Positions 16,022-26,305 of a stretch of DNA of 64,000 nt are shown here, one piece after another. This DNA is from an uncultured Spirochaetales bacterium. Lineage in GTDB: Bacteria > Spirochaetota > Spirochaetia > Sphaerochaetales > Sphaerochaetaceae. The DNA lies in the NCBI GenBank assembly GCA_934271365.1, contig CAKQRI010000001.1, positions 1 through 64,000 on the forward strand. Direction: 5' to 3'. The number at the start of each line of letters is the position of its first letter. Position 1 is the first letter of the stretch. The notes under the pieces are model-generated. The model was not told where the DNA came from and made no database searches. It worked only from the letters and a program-made list of their open reading frames with translations. Made by a program: the position numbers and the translations under genes.

Positions 16022-16453
16022 ATGGCAAAGAAGAAGGTTACCGCAGTAATCAAGCTTCAGTGCCCTGCCCAGAAGGCTACACCAGCACCACCAATTGGTC
16101 CTGCTCTTGGCCCTCATGGAGTCAGTGCACCTCAGTTTGTCCAGCAGTTCAATGACAAAACTAAAGGTTATGAAGCTGGACTTATCCTCCCTGTTATCAT
16201 CACAGTCTACTCAGACAAGAGCTTCACTTTCGTTCTGAAGACTCCTCCTGCAGCTGTACTCATCAAGAAGGCATTAGGTCTTCAGACAGCTTCTGGCTCA
16301 CCTAACAAGGTTAAGGTTGGTAAGCTTACAGATGCACAGCTCACAGAGATCGCTAAGACCAAGCTCGAAGATCTTAATGCTAACGACATTGACGCAGCAA
16401 AGAAGATCATCGCTGGAACAGCTCGTTCTATGGGCGTAGAGGTGGAGAAATAA
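16022..16453 (+). CDS. rplK: 50S ribosomal protein L11
   Basis: 143 residues from ATG 16022, after GGAG; an in-frame upstream ATG at 15974 is rejected because it would read through the leader. The N-terminal proline helix [12 protein letters not shown] is the thiostrepton-contact and GTPase-centre segment; the C-terminal domain binds 23S helix 43/44. One base separates its stop from rplA. Autogenous control by L1 is suggested by the leader. Confidence 0.97.
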   Translation: MAKKKVTAVIKLQCPAQKATPAPPIGPALGPHGVSAPQFVQQFNDKTKGYEAGLILPVIITVYSDKSFTFVLKTPPAAVLIKKALGLQTASGSPNKVKVGKLTDAQLTEIAKTKLEDLNANDIDAAKKIIAGTARSMGVEVEK

Positions 16454-16454
16454 G

Positions 16455-17150
16455 ATGAAGAAAGGCAAGAAATATCAGGAAGCCCTGAAAAAGGTAGACA
16501 GAAGCAAGGCTTATACTCTTGCTGAAGCAGCAGACCTTGTTAAGGCATGTGCTTTCGCTAAGTTCACAGAAACAGTTGAACTTTCTGTAAAGCTTACACT
16601 TAAGAAGAGCCAGTCTGTTAGAGATACTGTTGTTCTTCCAAATCAGTTCTCTGCTCAGAAGAAGATTCTTGTTTTCGCTAAGGGCGACAAGGCAAAAGAA
16701 GCTTTTGACGCTGGCGCAGCTTATGTTGGTGATGCAGACCTCATCGAGAAGGTAAGAGGCGGCTGGATGGATTTTGATATCGCAGTTGCAACTCCTGACA
16801 TGATGAAGGATGTTGGTAGACTTGGTCCTATTCTTGGACGCAGAGGTCTTATGCCTAACCCTAAGACTCATACAGTTACCAATGACATCAAGGAGGCTCT
16901 TGCTGAGCTGAACAAAGGACGTGTAGAATTCCGTTCTGATAAGACCGGTGTTGTACATCTCGCAGTAGGTAAGGTTAACATGGACAGCGATAAAATCGTT
17001 GAGAATGCAATTGCAACTGTTTCTGAAATCTATAGAAAGAGACCTGCAGATGCAAAGGGCGATTTCATCCTTTCTGTTGCTCTTTCCTCGACCATGGGCC
17101 CTGGTGTTCATGTAGACGTTAAAGATGCTCTTGCATCTGTTGGCGCTTAA
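16455..17150 (+). CDS. rplA: 50S ribosomal protein L1
   Basis: 231 residues. It contains the L1 signature [11 protein letters not shown] and binds the mobile L1 stalk of 23S rRNA. It begins one base after rplK, using GGAG inside the rplK end. As a likely translational repressor it can bind the mimic site at 15927-15966 and shut down its own mRNA. Confidence 0.97.
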   Translation: MKKGKKYQEALKKVDRSKAYTLAEAADLVKACAFAKFTETVELSVKLTLKKSQSVRDTVVLPNQFSAQKKILVFAKGDKAKEAFDAGAAYVGDADLIEKVRGGWMDFDIAVATPDMMKDVGRLGPILGRRGLMPNPKTHTVTNDIKEALAELNKGRVEFRSDKTGVVHLAVGKVNMDSDKIVENAIATVSEIYRKRPADAKGDFILSVALSSTMGPGVHVDVKDALASVGA

Positions 17151-17161
17151 GGAGGGATGTC

Positions 17162-17683
17162 ATGGAAGAATTTAAGGCACATGTAAATCCAGCCAAAGAA
17201 GATGCTGTAGCTGCTCTTAGAGAAGAATTCGCAGGATATGATGGATTCATTTTCACAGACTACAGAGGTATGACAGTTGAGCAGATTACTTCTATCAGAA
17301 AGAATCTGAGAAAAGATGAAGCTGCTTATCGTGTTGTAAAGAACCGCTATGCTAAGATTGCTCTCAAAGACCTTGATAAGGGTGGTGCAGAGGATCAGAT
17401 GGTAGGCCCAACAGCTGTAGCTCTCGTTAAGGGAGATACTGCAAACGTTGTTGCTAAGGTTCTCTTCGGCGCAGCAAAAGATGGCGTCAATATTCAGGTA
17501 AAGGGCGCTCTGCTCAATGGAGAGCTTCTCTCTTCAGAACAGATCGAGGCAATTTCTAAGCTCCCAACCAAGCTGGAACTCATTGCATCCTTGATGGGTA
17601 CAATGAAGGCACCTGTACAGAAGCTTGCTGCTACTCTTCTCGCTTATGTCGAGTCCAAGGGTGGTGTAGCTGAGGCTAACTAA
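17162..17683 (+). CDS. rplJ: 50S ribosomal protein L10
   Basis: 173 residues. The N-terminal 23S-binding domain has YDGFIFTDYRGMTVEQIT; the C-terminal helix (about 140-170) anchors L7/L12 dimers. A full AAGGAGG lies 5 bases before the ATG. A hairpin separates it from rplL, which must be made in several-fold excess. Confidence 0.97.
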   Translation: MEEFKAHVNPAKEDAVAALREEFAGYDGFIFTDYRGMTVEQITSIRKNLRKDEAAYRVVKNRYAKIALKDLDKGGAEDQMVGPTAVALVKGDTANVVAKVLFGAAKDGVNIQVKGALLNGELLSSEQIEAISKLPTKLELIASLMGTMKAPVQKLAATLLAYVESKGGVAEAN

Positions 17684-17684
17684 T

Positions 17685-17718
17685 ACGGTCCTAGTCTTCG
17701 CGTAACCTGCTAGACCGT
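17685..17718 (+). promoter_or_regulatory. Stem-loop between rplJ and rplL
   Basis: ACGGTC (17685-17690) pairs with GACCGT (17713-17718) and the stem can extend through CTAG with one bulge. No T tract follows, so it is more likely an RNA-processing, stability or L10-L12 control structure than a terminator. Confidence 0.5.
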
Positions 17719-17749
17719 TAAAATAAATTTTCAAATAGGAGAAGATAAT

Positions 17750-18121
17750 ATGGCTACTAAAGAAGAAATCCTAGAGTCCATCGCAAACATGAGCGTTATG
17801 GAAATCTCTGACCTCATCAAGATGATGGAAGAGAAGTTCGGTGTTGTTGCTGCAGCTGCTGCTGTAGCTGGTCCAGCTGCTGCTGGTGCTGCTGAAGCTG
17901 TTGAAGAGCAGACAGAGTTCAACGTAGTACTCAAGTCTGTTGATGCTTCTAAGAAGATTGCATGTATTAAGGAAGTTCGTGCTGCTACAGGTCTCGGCCT
18001 TAAGGAAGCAAAGGACCTCTGTGAAGCTGGCGGTGTTCTTAAGGAAGGCGTTAGCAAGGAAGAGGCTGCTGCACTCAAGGCTAAGCTTGAAGAAGCTGGC
18101 TGTGTAGTAGAAGTAAAATAA
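17750..18121 (+). CDS. rplL: 50S ribosomal protein L7/L12
   Basis: 123 residues. The N-terminal dimerisation helices (1-35) are followed by an Ala/Gly/Pro hinge (about 37-55) and the C-terminal factor-binding domain with [12 protein letters not shown]. It recruits EF-Tu and EF-G to the ribosomal stalk. AGGAG lies 8 bases before the ATG. A strong hairpin follows within 35 bases. Confidence 0.98.
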   Translation: MATKEEILESIANMSVMEISDLIKMMEEKFGVVAAAAAVAGPAAAGAAEAVEEQTEFNVVLKSVDASKKIACIKEVRAATGLGLKEAKDLCEAGGVLKEGVSKEEAAALKAKLEEAGCVVEVK

Positions 18122-18155
18122 CATCTTACTTTTATATCCAGAATTGACTGGAAGC

Positions 18156-18246
18156 TATGCCATCGGGACCCGATGGCATAGGTGTCTTTTTAGAAACCTG
18201 ATAAAATGAAGTGTTTTCACTTCGAAACACCGGAATAAGGTGTTTC
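18156..18246 (+). promoter_or_regulatory. Three consecutive stem-loops in the rplL-rpoB joint
   Basis: Hairpin 1: an 11-bp perfect stem (18156-18166 with 18170-18180) with a 3-base loop, then GGTGTCTTTTTA, a terminator-like attenuator. Hairpin 2: GAAGTG-TTTT-CACTTC (18208-18223). Hairpin 3: GAAACACC/GGTGTTTC (18224-18246), ending 4 bases before the rpoB SD. Together they can lower rpoBC relative to rplL and set processing. Confidence 0.75.
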
Positions 18247-18259
18247 TTATGGAGGTACA

Positions 18260-21200
18260 ATGATGGCCGGCAACGGTAAAGCCTTAAAGAGAGTAGATAT
18301 CGGTTCTGAGCTCCCAGAAGTATGTGAGCTTCCTAATCTCATTGGTATTCAGACCGAATCTTATAAGAAATTCCTGCAGCTTGATAAGTTTGCAAAGGGT
18401 GAGGCTCTTGATCCAGCTCTTGGACTTGAGAGTGTCTTCCAGAATACTTTCCCTATCACTTCTCCTAGTGAGGATATGTCTGTTACATACGGTGGTTACA
18501 CTGTTGATATGGATGGTATAAAGTACAGCGAGTCAGAGTGCAAGAAGAAGGGGCGTACTTTTGGTGTCCCTGTAAAGGCAAAAATTGCCCTTGAGACCAA
18601 GAATGGAGAAATCAAGGAGAAGGAGATTTTCTTTGGTGATTTTCCGTTGATGACCGATCGTGGTACTTTCATTATCAATGGCGCAGAACGTGTAATCGTT
18701 TCTCAGATTGTTAGAAGCCCAGGAGTTGTATTCAAGAAAGGTAAGAAAGAAGATGCTTCTTCCCTTTATTATGGAACCCTTTACCCATATGCAGGTACAA
18801 AACTTGAGTTCGTTCTCACAAGAAAGAATGAGAAGACCGATCCTTCTAAGAAGGGAGAGAATACTCTTGCTGTTGAGAGGAAGAAGGTCAATAACATCAT
18901 TCAGGTAAGCATTGGCAAGAAGCCATTCCTTGTTACATTCTTCCTTCGTGCTCTCGGTGTTGACAGCAGAGATAAGATAGTTTCTTCTTTCTATTCAAAG
19001 AAGACAATCAGCACAGCAGATGAATATAATGAGAATGTAAAATTCTTCTGCTATCATGATATATATGATGAGAACACAGGAGATATCCGCTTCTGTGCTG
19101 GCGATGATCTTGGAAACCTTGAACTTTCAGAACTGAAAGAGAAGGGTATCTTCGAGGTAGATGTAGTAGATACACCAGCAACAGATATCGATGCTCCAGC
19201 TCTTGCTGTACTTAAGACTCTTAGAAGAGAGAGAATCCTCTGCTCAGCTTATAAGCATGAAGAGAGTGAGGAATTCCTTAACCAGTATATCGGGAATATC
19301 GTTGAGGCTTGTAAGAACTCTCTTCCTCAGAACCTTAAGACATTCCCAGAACCAAAGAGAATTATGGCTTATTTCCAGGAATTCTTCCTCAATGGCAGAG
19401 GCTTTGAGCTTTCTGACATTGGTCGTCATAAACTCAATAAGAAGTTCTATGGAATGGATGAGGAGAAGTATGAGACAAAGACAACCCTTGTTGTTGAAGA
19501 TGTCATCAATACTGTTAACAACCTTTCTCTGTTCTGTAATGACATAATCAAGGATGATGATATTGATTCCCTTGGAAACAGAAGAGTAAGAACTGTTGGA
19601 GAGCTTCTTCTTAATAATATCACAGATGCTTTTGGCAGAATGGCTAAAGCAGCTAGAGAGAAGATGAACATCGCTGATGATTCAATTAAGCCTCAGGAAG
19701 TTATATCAATTAAGCCTATCGTAGGTGCCATTAAGGAATTCTTTGGTTCATCACAGCTTTCACAGTTCATGGACCAGGTGAATCCTCTTGCTGAACTTAC
19801 TCATAAGAGAAGAGTATCTGCTCTTGGTCCTAAGGGCGGTCTTTCAAGAGCTAGTGCAAGAGCAATCTATGATGTCAGAGATGTACATTACACTCATTAT
19901 GGAAGAATCTGTCCTATTGAGACACCTGAAGGATCTAACATTGGTCTTATTCTTTCTCTTGCAAACTATGCAAGAATCAACGAGTACGGTTTTATTGAGA
20001 CTCCTTACAGAAGAGTCAGAGATGGAATTGTTACAGATGAAGTAAAATATCTCGATGCTAATGATGAAGAGAAATACAACATTGCACAGGGTAATGCAAA
20101 GATAGATCCAAAAACAGGACGCTTCCTTGAAAGCGAAGTATCTGTAAGACATTATGGAGATTATGGCGTCGCTAAGCCAGAGGAAATCTCATGGATGGAT
20201 GTATCTCCTCGCCAGGTAGTATCTGTTGCAACTTCTCTTATTCCGTTCCTTGAGCATGATGATGCTAACAGAGCTCTTATGGGATCAAACATGCAGCGTC
20301 AGGCTGTACCTCTTGTATTCCCAGAAGCTCCTAGAGTAGGAACAGGAATGGAGCAGAGAACAGCTTATGATTCAGGTGTTCTCATCAAAGCAAAGCGTGG
20401 TGGAGAAGTCATATATGCTTCTTCTACATGCATAAAGATCAGACCTGAGAATCCTGAGATTGAGGGTGAGATTGATACTTACGAAGTACACAAGTTCGAG
20501 AGGACAAACCAGGATAGCTCAATGAACCAGAAGCCGATTGTAAATGTCGGAGATGCTGTAGCTGCTGGAGATGTTCTTGCTGATGGCCCTGCCACTCAGA
20601 ATGGAGAGCTTGCTCTTGGTAGAAACATTCTTGTAGGATTCGTTCCTTGGAATGGTTATAACTATGAGGATGCTGTACTGATTTCAGAGAGAGTTGTTAG
20701 AGAGGATATATACACATCTATTCATATTAAGGAATTCTCAATTGATATCCGTGAGACAAAGCTTGGACCAGAGCGTCTAACCAGAGACATTCCTAATACT
20801 TCAGAGAAGATGCTTGAGCACCTTGATTCTGAGGGTATCGTATGTGTAGGCACATATGTTCGCCCAGGATCAATCCTTGTCGGAAAAGTCACTCCTAAGA
20901 GCGAGTCTGATACAACACCTGAAGTAAAGCTTCTTAACTCAATCTTCGGAGAGAAGGCTAAAGAAGTAAGAGATAGTTCCCTCAAGGTCCCCCATGGAAC
21001 AGAAGGCACTGTTATTGATATCCAGCGTCTCAGAAAGAGTGACAAGGATGAGCTTCAGCCTGGTGTTGAGCAGACAATCAAGGTTCTTATTGCTACAAAG
21101 CGTAAGCTAAAGCAGGGAGACAAGATGGCTGGTAGGCATGGAAATAAGGGTGTTGTTTCAAGAGTTCTTCCAGAAGAAGATATGCCATACATGGAAGATG

Positions 21201-21865
21201 GTACTCCACTTGATGTATGTCTTAACCCTCTTGGTGTACCTTCACGAATGAACATCGGACAGCTCATGGAGACTCAGCTTGGATGGGCAGCTGTTAAGCT
21301 TGATAAGTGGTATAAGACTCCAGTATTCCAGTCTGCGTCTATGGAGCAGATTGAGCATGAGATGGAGGAAGCTGGTCTGCCAAAGACAAGTAAGATTACT
21401 CTTTATGATGGTAGAACAGGTATTCCATTTGTAAACCCAGTATTCTGTGGCTATATTTATTACCTCAAACTGCATCATCTTGTTGATGATAAGATGCATG
21501 CCCGTTCCACTGGTCCTTACTCACTCGTTACACAGCAGCCTCTTGGCGGTAAGGCAATGTTCGGTGGTCAGAGACTCGGAGAAATGGAGGTATGGGCATT
21601 TGAGGCATATGGTGCAGCAAATACCCTGCAGGAACTTCTTACTATAAAGTCTGATGACATGAAGGGAAGAGTTCAGATTTATGAATCGATTGTAAAGGGT
21701 GAACCTACCCATACAGCATCAATGCCTGAGGCATTCAATGTTCTTGTGCAGGAAATCAGAGGTCTTGCTCTTGATATTTCTGTTTATGACGAGAATGAGA
21801 AGCAGGTTCCGCTTACAGAGCGCGATGAAGAATTGATTGCTAAGAAAGAAAAGGGCACTTTCTAG
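18260..21865 (+). CDS. rpoB: DNA-directed RNA polymerase subunit beta
   Basis: 1201 codons. GGAGG precedes two adjacent in-frame ATGs (18260, 18263); the second has the better 7-base spacing. The protrusion, lobe, fork and hybrid-binding regions follow in order. The rifampicin region reads SSQLSQFMDQVNPLAELTHK then RRVSALGPKGG: Ser is kept at the E. coli 531 position and there is a Lys insertion after GP. GDKMAGRHGNKGVVS is the catalytic-site segment. It ends 13 bases before the rpoC start. Confidence 0.97.
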   Translation: MMAGNGKALKRVDIGSELPEVCELPNLIGIQTESYKKFLQLDKFAKGEALDPALGLESVFQNTFPITSPSEDMSVTYGGYTVDMDGIKYSESECKKKGRTFGVPVKAKIALETKNGEIKEKEIFFGDFPLMTDRGTFIINGAERVIVSQIVRSPGVVFKKGKKEDASSLYYGTLYPYAGTKLEFVLTRKNEKTDPSKKGENTLAVERKKVNNIIQVSIGKKPFLVTFFLRALGVDSRDKIVSSFYSKKTISTADEYNENVKFFCYHDIYDENTGDIRFCAGDDLGNLELSELKEKGIFEVDVVDTPATDIDAPALAVLKTLRRERILCSAYKHEESEEFLNQYIGNIVEACKNSLPQNLKTFPEPKRIMAYFQEFFLNGRGFELSDIGRHKLNKKFYGMDEEKYETKTTLVVEDVINTVNNLSLFCNDIIKDDDIDSLGNRRVRTVGELLLNNITDAFGRMAKAAREKMNIADDSIKPQEVISIKPIVGAIKEFFGSSQLSQFMDQVNPLAELTHKRRVSALGPKGGLSRASARAIYDVRDVHYTHYGRICPIETPEGSNIGLILSLANYARINEYGFIETPYRRVRDGIVTDEVKYLDANDEEKYNIAQGNAKIDPKTGRFLESEVSVRHYGDYGVAKPEEISWMDVSPRQVVSVATSLIPFLEHDDANRALMGSNMQRQAVPLVFPEAPRVGTGMEQRTAYDSGVLIKAKRGGEVIYASSTCIKIRPENPEIEGEIDTYEVHKFERTNQDSSMNQKPIVNVGDAVAAGDVLADGPATQNGELALGRNILVGFVPWNGYNYEDAVLISERVVREDIYTSIHIKEFSIDIRETKLGPERLTRDIPNTSEKMLEHLDSEGIVCVGTYVRPGSILVGKVTPKSESDTTPEVKLLNSIFGEKAKEVRDSSLKVPHGTEGTVIDIQRLRKSDKDELQPGVEQTIKVLIATKRKLKQGDKMAGRHGNKGVVSRVLPEEDMPYMEDGTPLDVCLNPLGVPSRMNIGQLMETQLGWAAVKLDKWYKTPVFQSASMEQIEHEMEEAGLPKTSKITLYDGRTGIPFVNPVFCGYIYYLKLHHLVDDKMHARSTGPYSLVTQQPLGGKAMFGGQRLGEMEVWAFEAYGAANTLQELLTIKSDDMKGRVQIYESIVKGEPTHTASMPEAFNVLVQEIRGLALDISVYDENEKQVPLTERDEELIAKKEKGTF

Positions 21866-21878
21866 GAGGAAAGGACGG

Positions 21879-24800
21879 ATGAAGGAAATACAGGATTTCA
21901 GCAGCATCAGAATTAAGCTAGCATCTCCAGAGCAGATTCTTGCATGGTCTTATGGAGAAGTAAAAAAACCTGAGACCATTAATTACCGTTCTCTCAGACC
22001 AGAGAGGGATGGACTCTTCTGCGAGAGAATCTTCGGAACAACAAAAGAGTGGGAGTGCTGGTGCGGTAAGTTTAAGTCCAACAGATACAAAGGTGTTGTA
22101 TGTGACCGCTGTGGCGTAGAAGTAACAGATACTAAAGTACGCCGTGAGAGAATTGGACATATAACACTTGCAGCTCCTGTTGCACATATCTGGTTCTATA
22201 GATCAACACCATCAATCATGAGTTACCTTCTTGATATAAAGAGAGCCGAACTCATGGAGATTCTGAGCTATGAGAAATATGTAGTAACAGATCCAGGCAC
22301 AGATACAGACCTCAAGAAATTCCAGGTTCTTACTGAGGATGAGTATGAGGCTGCTTGGGATAAGTATGGTGACACATTCAAGGCAGGAATGGGCGCTGAG
22401 GCTATTTATGACCTTCTAAAAGGCCTTGATCTCGAGGCTCTTTCAGAAGAGCTCAGAGGCCAGCTGGCAGCAAAGGAAGAAGCTAATAACAAGATTGATA
22501 ATAAGCTCCTTTCCAGAATCCGCTACTGTGAGGATTTCCTGAAATCAGGAAACCGTCCTGAGTGGATGATTCTCAAGGTCATTCCTGTAATCCCACCAGA
22601 TCTGAGACCTATGGTACAGCTCGATGGCGGCAGATTTGCTACTACTGACCTCAATGAACTATATAGACGTGTAATCAATAGAAACAATAGACTTTCAAAG
22701 CTTATCCAGATTCAGGCTCCTGATATCATCATCAGGAATGAGAAGAGAATGCTTCAGGAAGCTGTTGACTCTCTTTTTGATAACTCTAAGACAACAAATC
22801 CTACAAAAGGTTCTTCCAAAAGAGATCTCAAGTCTCTTTCTGATGTGCTCAAGGGAAAACAGGGCCGTTTCAGACAGAATCTTCTTGGTAAGCGTGTTGA
22901 CTATTCTGGACGTTCTGTTATTGTTGTTGGTCCAGAGCTTAGAATGCACCAGTGTGGAGTTCCAGCAAAGATGGCTCTTGAGCTTTACAAGCCATTTATC
23001 ATGCGTAAGCTTGAGCAGATGGGCCTTGCGCAGAATATAAAGAGAGCAAAGAACCTTGTTGAGCAGGAAGCACCGGAAGTATGGGGCATTCTTGATGAAG
23101 TTGTAAAAGAGCATCCTGTAATGCTTAACCGTGCACCTACATTGCACCGCCTTGGCATTCAGGCATTTGAGCCTGTTCTTGTTGAAGGAAAGGCTCTTAA
23201 GCTTCATCCTCTCGTATGTCATGCATTCAATGCTGACTTCGATGGTGACCAGATGGCTATACACGTTCCTCTCACTCAGGCTGCACAGCTGGAGTGCTGG
23301 ACTCTTATGCTTTCAACAACAAACCTTCTTGACCCGGCAAACGGAAAGCCTATTGCATTCCCAAGCCAGGATATGGTCCTCGGTATCTACTATATGACAA
23401 AGGAAAGAGAGGACCTTGATAGAGGGGAAAAGAGAAAGCACTTTGAGAATATTGCGGAAATTGAAGCTGCAATAGATGCTGGTTCTGTAAGCTATAATGA
23501 GAAAATCTGGTATCGCCTTAAGAAAGGACTTCAGATTGTTGATGAGAAGGGCAATGTAGCAGTTGCAGATGGAAAGAGCTGGACTCTGACAACTCCAGGC
23601 AGAATCATCTTCAATTCATCTATTCCTGAAGGTATTCCATATCAGAATTACTGTCTTGGTGATAAGCAGCTTAAGAAGCTCATCGGCCAGACAATTAAGA
23701 ATAGAAAGCCTAGTGTAGCCGTTGATCTTCTAGATTCTGTTAAGGATCTTGGATTTAAGTATGCAACACTATTTGGTGCGACAATCGGTCTTTCTGATAT
23801 GATTGTTCCTGATGCAAAGAAGGAGATCATAGATGAAGCTAATGATAAGCAGTCTGTGGTATTCCAGCAGTACCATGATGGACAGATTACACAGGAAGAG
23901 AGATATAACAGAGTCATTGAAGTATGGACAGAGACTAACGAGATTCTGACAAACAAGCTCATGGAAGAGCTGAAGAAGAGCCAGCATGGCTTCAACCCAC
24001 TCTTCATGATGGCTGATTCTGGAGCTAGAGGTTCTAAGACACAAATCAGACAGCTTGGTGCAATGAGAGGCCTCATGACTAAGCCTAATGGTAAGGTTAT
24101 TGACCTCCCAATTAAGTCAAACTTTAAGGAAGGACTCTCTATCATGGAGTTCTTCATCTCTTCTAACGGTGCTAGAAAGGGTCTTACAGATACTGCTCTT
24201 AAGACAGCAAAGGCTGGTTATCTTACAAGAAAGCTTGTCGATGTTGCTCAGGATGTTGTTGTATCAGAAGAGGACTGCCATACAATCAATGGTATTTGGA
24301 CTAGCGCAGTTAAGGATGGAGACAATGTAGTCGAGACTCTCGCTTCCCGCATTGTTGGTTCATGCCCAGTAGAGGATGTTGTTCATCCATTCCTCAAGGA
24401 TGAGAATGGAAGTCCAGTTGTCCTTGTAAAGGCTAATGAGGAAATCGATGATGAAACTGCAGAGAGGATTGAGGCGAGTGGTGTAGAGAGAATTCTCCTT
24501 AGAACTGTTCTCACATGTGAAAGTGAGCATGGTGTATGCCGCAAGTGTTATGGAAGAAACCTTGCTACAGGCAGAACTGTAGAGATTGGTGAGGCTGTAG
24601 GTATTATTGCTGCTCAGTCAATTGGCCAGCCAGGTACACAGCTTACCATGAGAACATTCCATGTCGGTGGCACTGCTTCTACTTCTACAAAGGAGAATAA
24701 GCTTTCATTCCCATATCCTGTAATCATCAGAGCTCTTAAGGGACTTATCATCGAGAACTCAAGGGGTGTAAAGCTCTTCCCAAGAAAGGGACATCTTTCT

Positions 24801-26264
24801 GTAAACAAGATTCTCGAGGAAATCACAGGAAAATTCGATTCTCTTTATGTTGAGGATGGAAAGGCTGTAGCTAAGGGTTATCCTCTTTATAAGAAGGGTG
24901 ATGAAGATGTACTTGCTAATGCAAATGGAAAGCTCTATGTAAGCGGAGGCAGAACATTCGTAGTAGGTGCAATCACTGAATATTCAGTTCCAGCAGGTTC
25001 TGATCTCTTTGTTGAGGAAGGGCAGGTTGTACCTGAAGATACAGATATCATCACATTCGATCCATTCTCATCTCCTATCATTGCAGAAGAATCTGGTATT
25101 GTTGAAGCCATGAATGATTTCGTTGAAGATAAGTCATATAGAAATGTCTTCAATGAAGCTGGTGATACAGATATGGTTGTAGTGGCATCTGCTCATCTTG
25201 GTTCTTTCCGTCCTACAGTAGTTGTTAAGACTTCTGATGGCCGTCTGAATAGCTACCAGATTCCTGGCGGTGCATACATGACAGTAAAGAAAGCAGGAGA
25301 GAGAGTTGAGGCTGGAGATATCATTGCTAAGGTATCGAAGGACAGCACAACAACTAAGGATATTGCTGGAGGTCTTCCTCAGGTTGACTCACTCTTTGAA
25401 GCTAGACATGGAAAGGTTGCATCTTCAAACAAGATCAATCCTATCATTCTTGCAAGAGTGACAGGTATGGTTAAGAGTATTCAGACAACTCAGAGCTCTG
25501 GTTCTACAACTGTTACAATTGAGGATGCATTTGGAAATCTTCACCCTCATAAGGTCTATACAAAAGATGCACTTCTCCTTGTAAGGGAAGGCGATGAGGT
25601 TAAGGCTGGCGATTCACTCTGTGATGAACCTGTAACTTCTAGAGAAGTTCTTGATGTACTCGGTGAGAATGCTGTTCTCTCATTCCTTGTAAATGAGATT
25701 CAGAAGGTCTACAGAATGCAGGGTGTAGAGATCAACGAAAAGCACCTTGGCATCATCATCCGTCAGATGCTTAAGAAGGTTGAGATTCTCAGAGCAGGTG
25801 ATACACAGTTTGTTAAGATGCAGAAAGTCGACAAGATCATATTTGATAAGGTCAATGCTCAGGCAAAGAAGGAAGGAAGGACTCCTGCAATTGGAAGGCC
25901 TGTTCTTCAGGGTGTTTCAGATGCAGCTCTGTCTGTTGATTCATTCATTTCGTCTGCTTCATTCCTTTCAACTACTAAGGTATTGACTAATGCAGCTATA
26001 GCTGGTAAAAAGGATGAGCTAAGAGGTCTCAAGGAGAATGTCATTATTGGACATCTCATTCCTGCTGGTACTGGTCTCAAGAGATACAGAACAGTAAGAC
26101 TTGAGGAAGATGAGAAGCTTCTCGAACTCCAGAAGGAAGTCGACAAGGCTCGCCGTGAAAGAAAGGCAGATGTCGCTGAAGATGAAGATCTGGATGTCGA
26201 GGAAATTGCAGATATGAAGACTGTGGGAGAGCCTGTCGATATTGACGAGCCAGTAGAGGAGTAG
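21879..26264 (+). CDS. rpoC: DNA-directed RNA polymerase subunit beta'
   Basis: 1461 residues from ATG 21879, eight bases after AGGAGGA; an in-frame ATG upstream inside rpoB is rejected. The N-terminal zinc site has CWCGK and CDRCG, NADFDGDQMAIH carries the three catalytic aspartates that bind Mg2+, and a second zinc site has CESEHGVCRKCYG. The C-terminus is an acidic tail. It forms the catalytic core with RpoB and RpoA (40.8 kb). Confidence 0.97.
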   Translation: MKEIQDFSSIRIKLASPEQILAWSYGEVKKPETINYRSLRPERDGLFCERIFGTTKEWECWCGKFKSNRYKGVVCDRCGVEVTDTKVRRERIGHITLAAPVAHIWFYRSTPSIMSYLLDIKRAELMEILSYEKYVVTDPGTDTDLKKFQVLTEDEYEAAWDKYGDTFKAGMGAEAIYDLLKGLDLEALSEELRGQLAAKEEANNKIDNKLLSRIRYCEDFLKSGNRPEWMILKVIPVIPPDLRPMVQLDGGRFATTDLNELYRRVINRNNRLSKLIQIQAPDIIIRNEKRMLQEAVDSLFDNSKTTNPTKGSSKRDLKSLSDVLKGKQGRFRQNLLGKRVDYSGRSVIVVGPELRMHQCGVPAKMALELYKPFIMRKLEQMGLAQNIKRAKNLVEQEAPEVWGILDEVVKEHPVMLNRAPTLHRLGIQAFEPVLVEGKALKLHPLVCHAFNADFDGDQMAIHVPLTQAAQLECWTLMLSTTNLLDPANGKPIAFPSQDMVLGIYYMTKEREDLDRGEKRKHFENIAEIEAAIDAGSVSYNEKIWYRLKKGLQIVDEKGNVAVADGKSWTLTTPGRIIFNSSIPEGIPYQNYCLGDKQLKKLIGQTIKNRKPSVAVDLLDSVKDLGFKYATLFGATIGLSDMIVPDAKKEIIDEANDKQSVVFQQYHDGQITQEERYNRVIEVWTETNEILTNKLMEELKKSQHGFNPLFMMADSGARGSKTQIRQLGAMRGLMTKPNGKVIDLPIKSNFKEGLSIMEFFISSNGARKGLTDTALKTAKAGYLTRKLVDVAQDVVVSEEDCHTINGIWTSAVKDGDNVVETLASRIVGSCPVEDVVHPFLKDENGSPVVLVKANEEIDDETAERIEASGVERILLRTVLTCESEHGVCRKCYGRNLATGRTVEIGEAVGIIAAQSIGQPGTQLTMRTFHVGGTASTSTKENKLSFPYPVIIRALKGLIIENSRGVKLFPRKGHLSVNKILEEITGKFDSLYVEDGKAVAKGYPLYKKGDEDVLANANGKLYVSGGRTFVVGAITEYSVPAGSDLFVEEGQVVPEDTDIITFDPFSSPIIAEESGIVEAMNDFVEDKSYRNVFNEAGDTDMVVVASAHLGSFRPTVVVKTSDGRLNSYQIPGGAYMTVKKAGERVEAGDIIAKVSKDSTTTKDIAGGLPQVDSLFEARHGKVASSNKINPIILARVTGMVKSIQTTQSSGSTTVTIEDAFGNLHPHKVYTKDALLLVREGDEVKAGDSLCDEPVTSREVLDVLGENAVLSFLVNEIQKVYRMQGVEINEKHLGIIIRQMLKKVEILRAGDTQFVKMQKVDKIIFDKVNAQAKKEGRTPAIGRPVLQGVSDAALSVDSFISSASFLSTTKVLTNAAIAGKKDELRGLKENVIIGHLIPAGTGLKRYRTVRLEEDEKLLELQKEVDKARRERKADVAEDEDLDVEEIADMKTVGEPVDIDEPVEE

Positions 26265-26305
26265 GCGTCTGTTGACGTCCGCTCTGGGGCTTAAGATAGT
26301 CTCTC

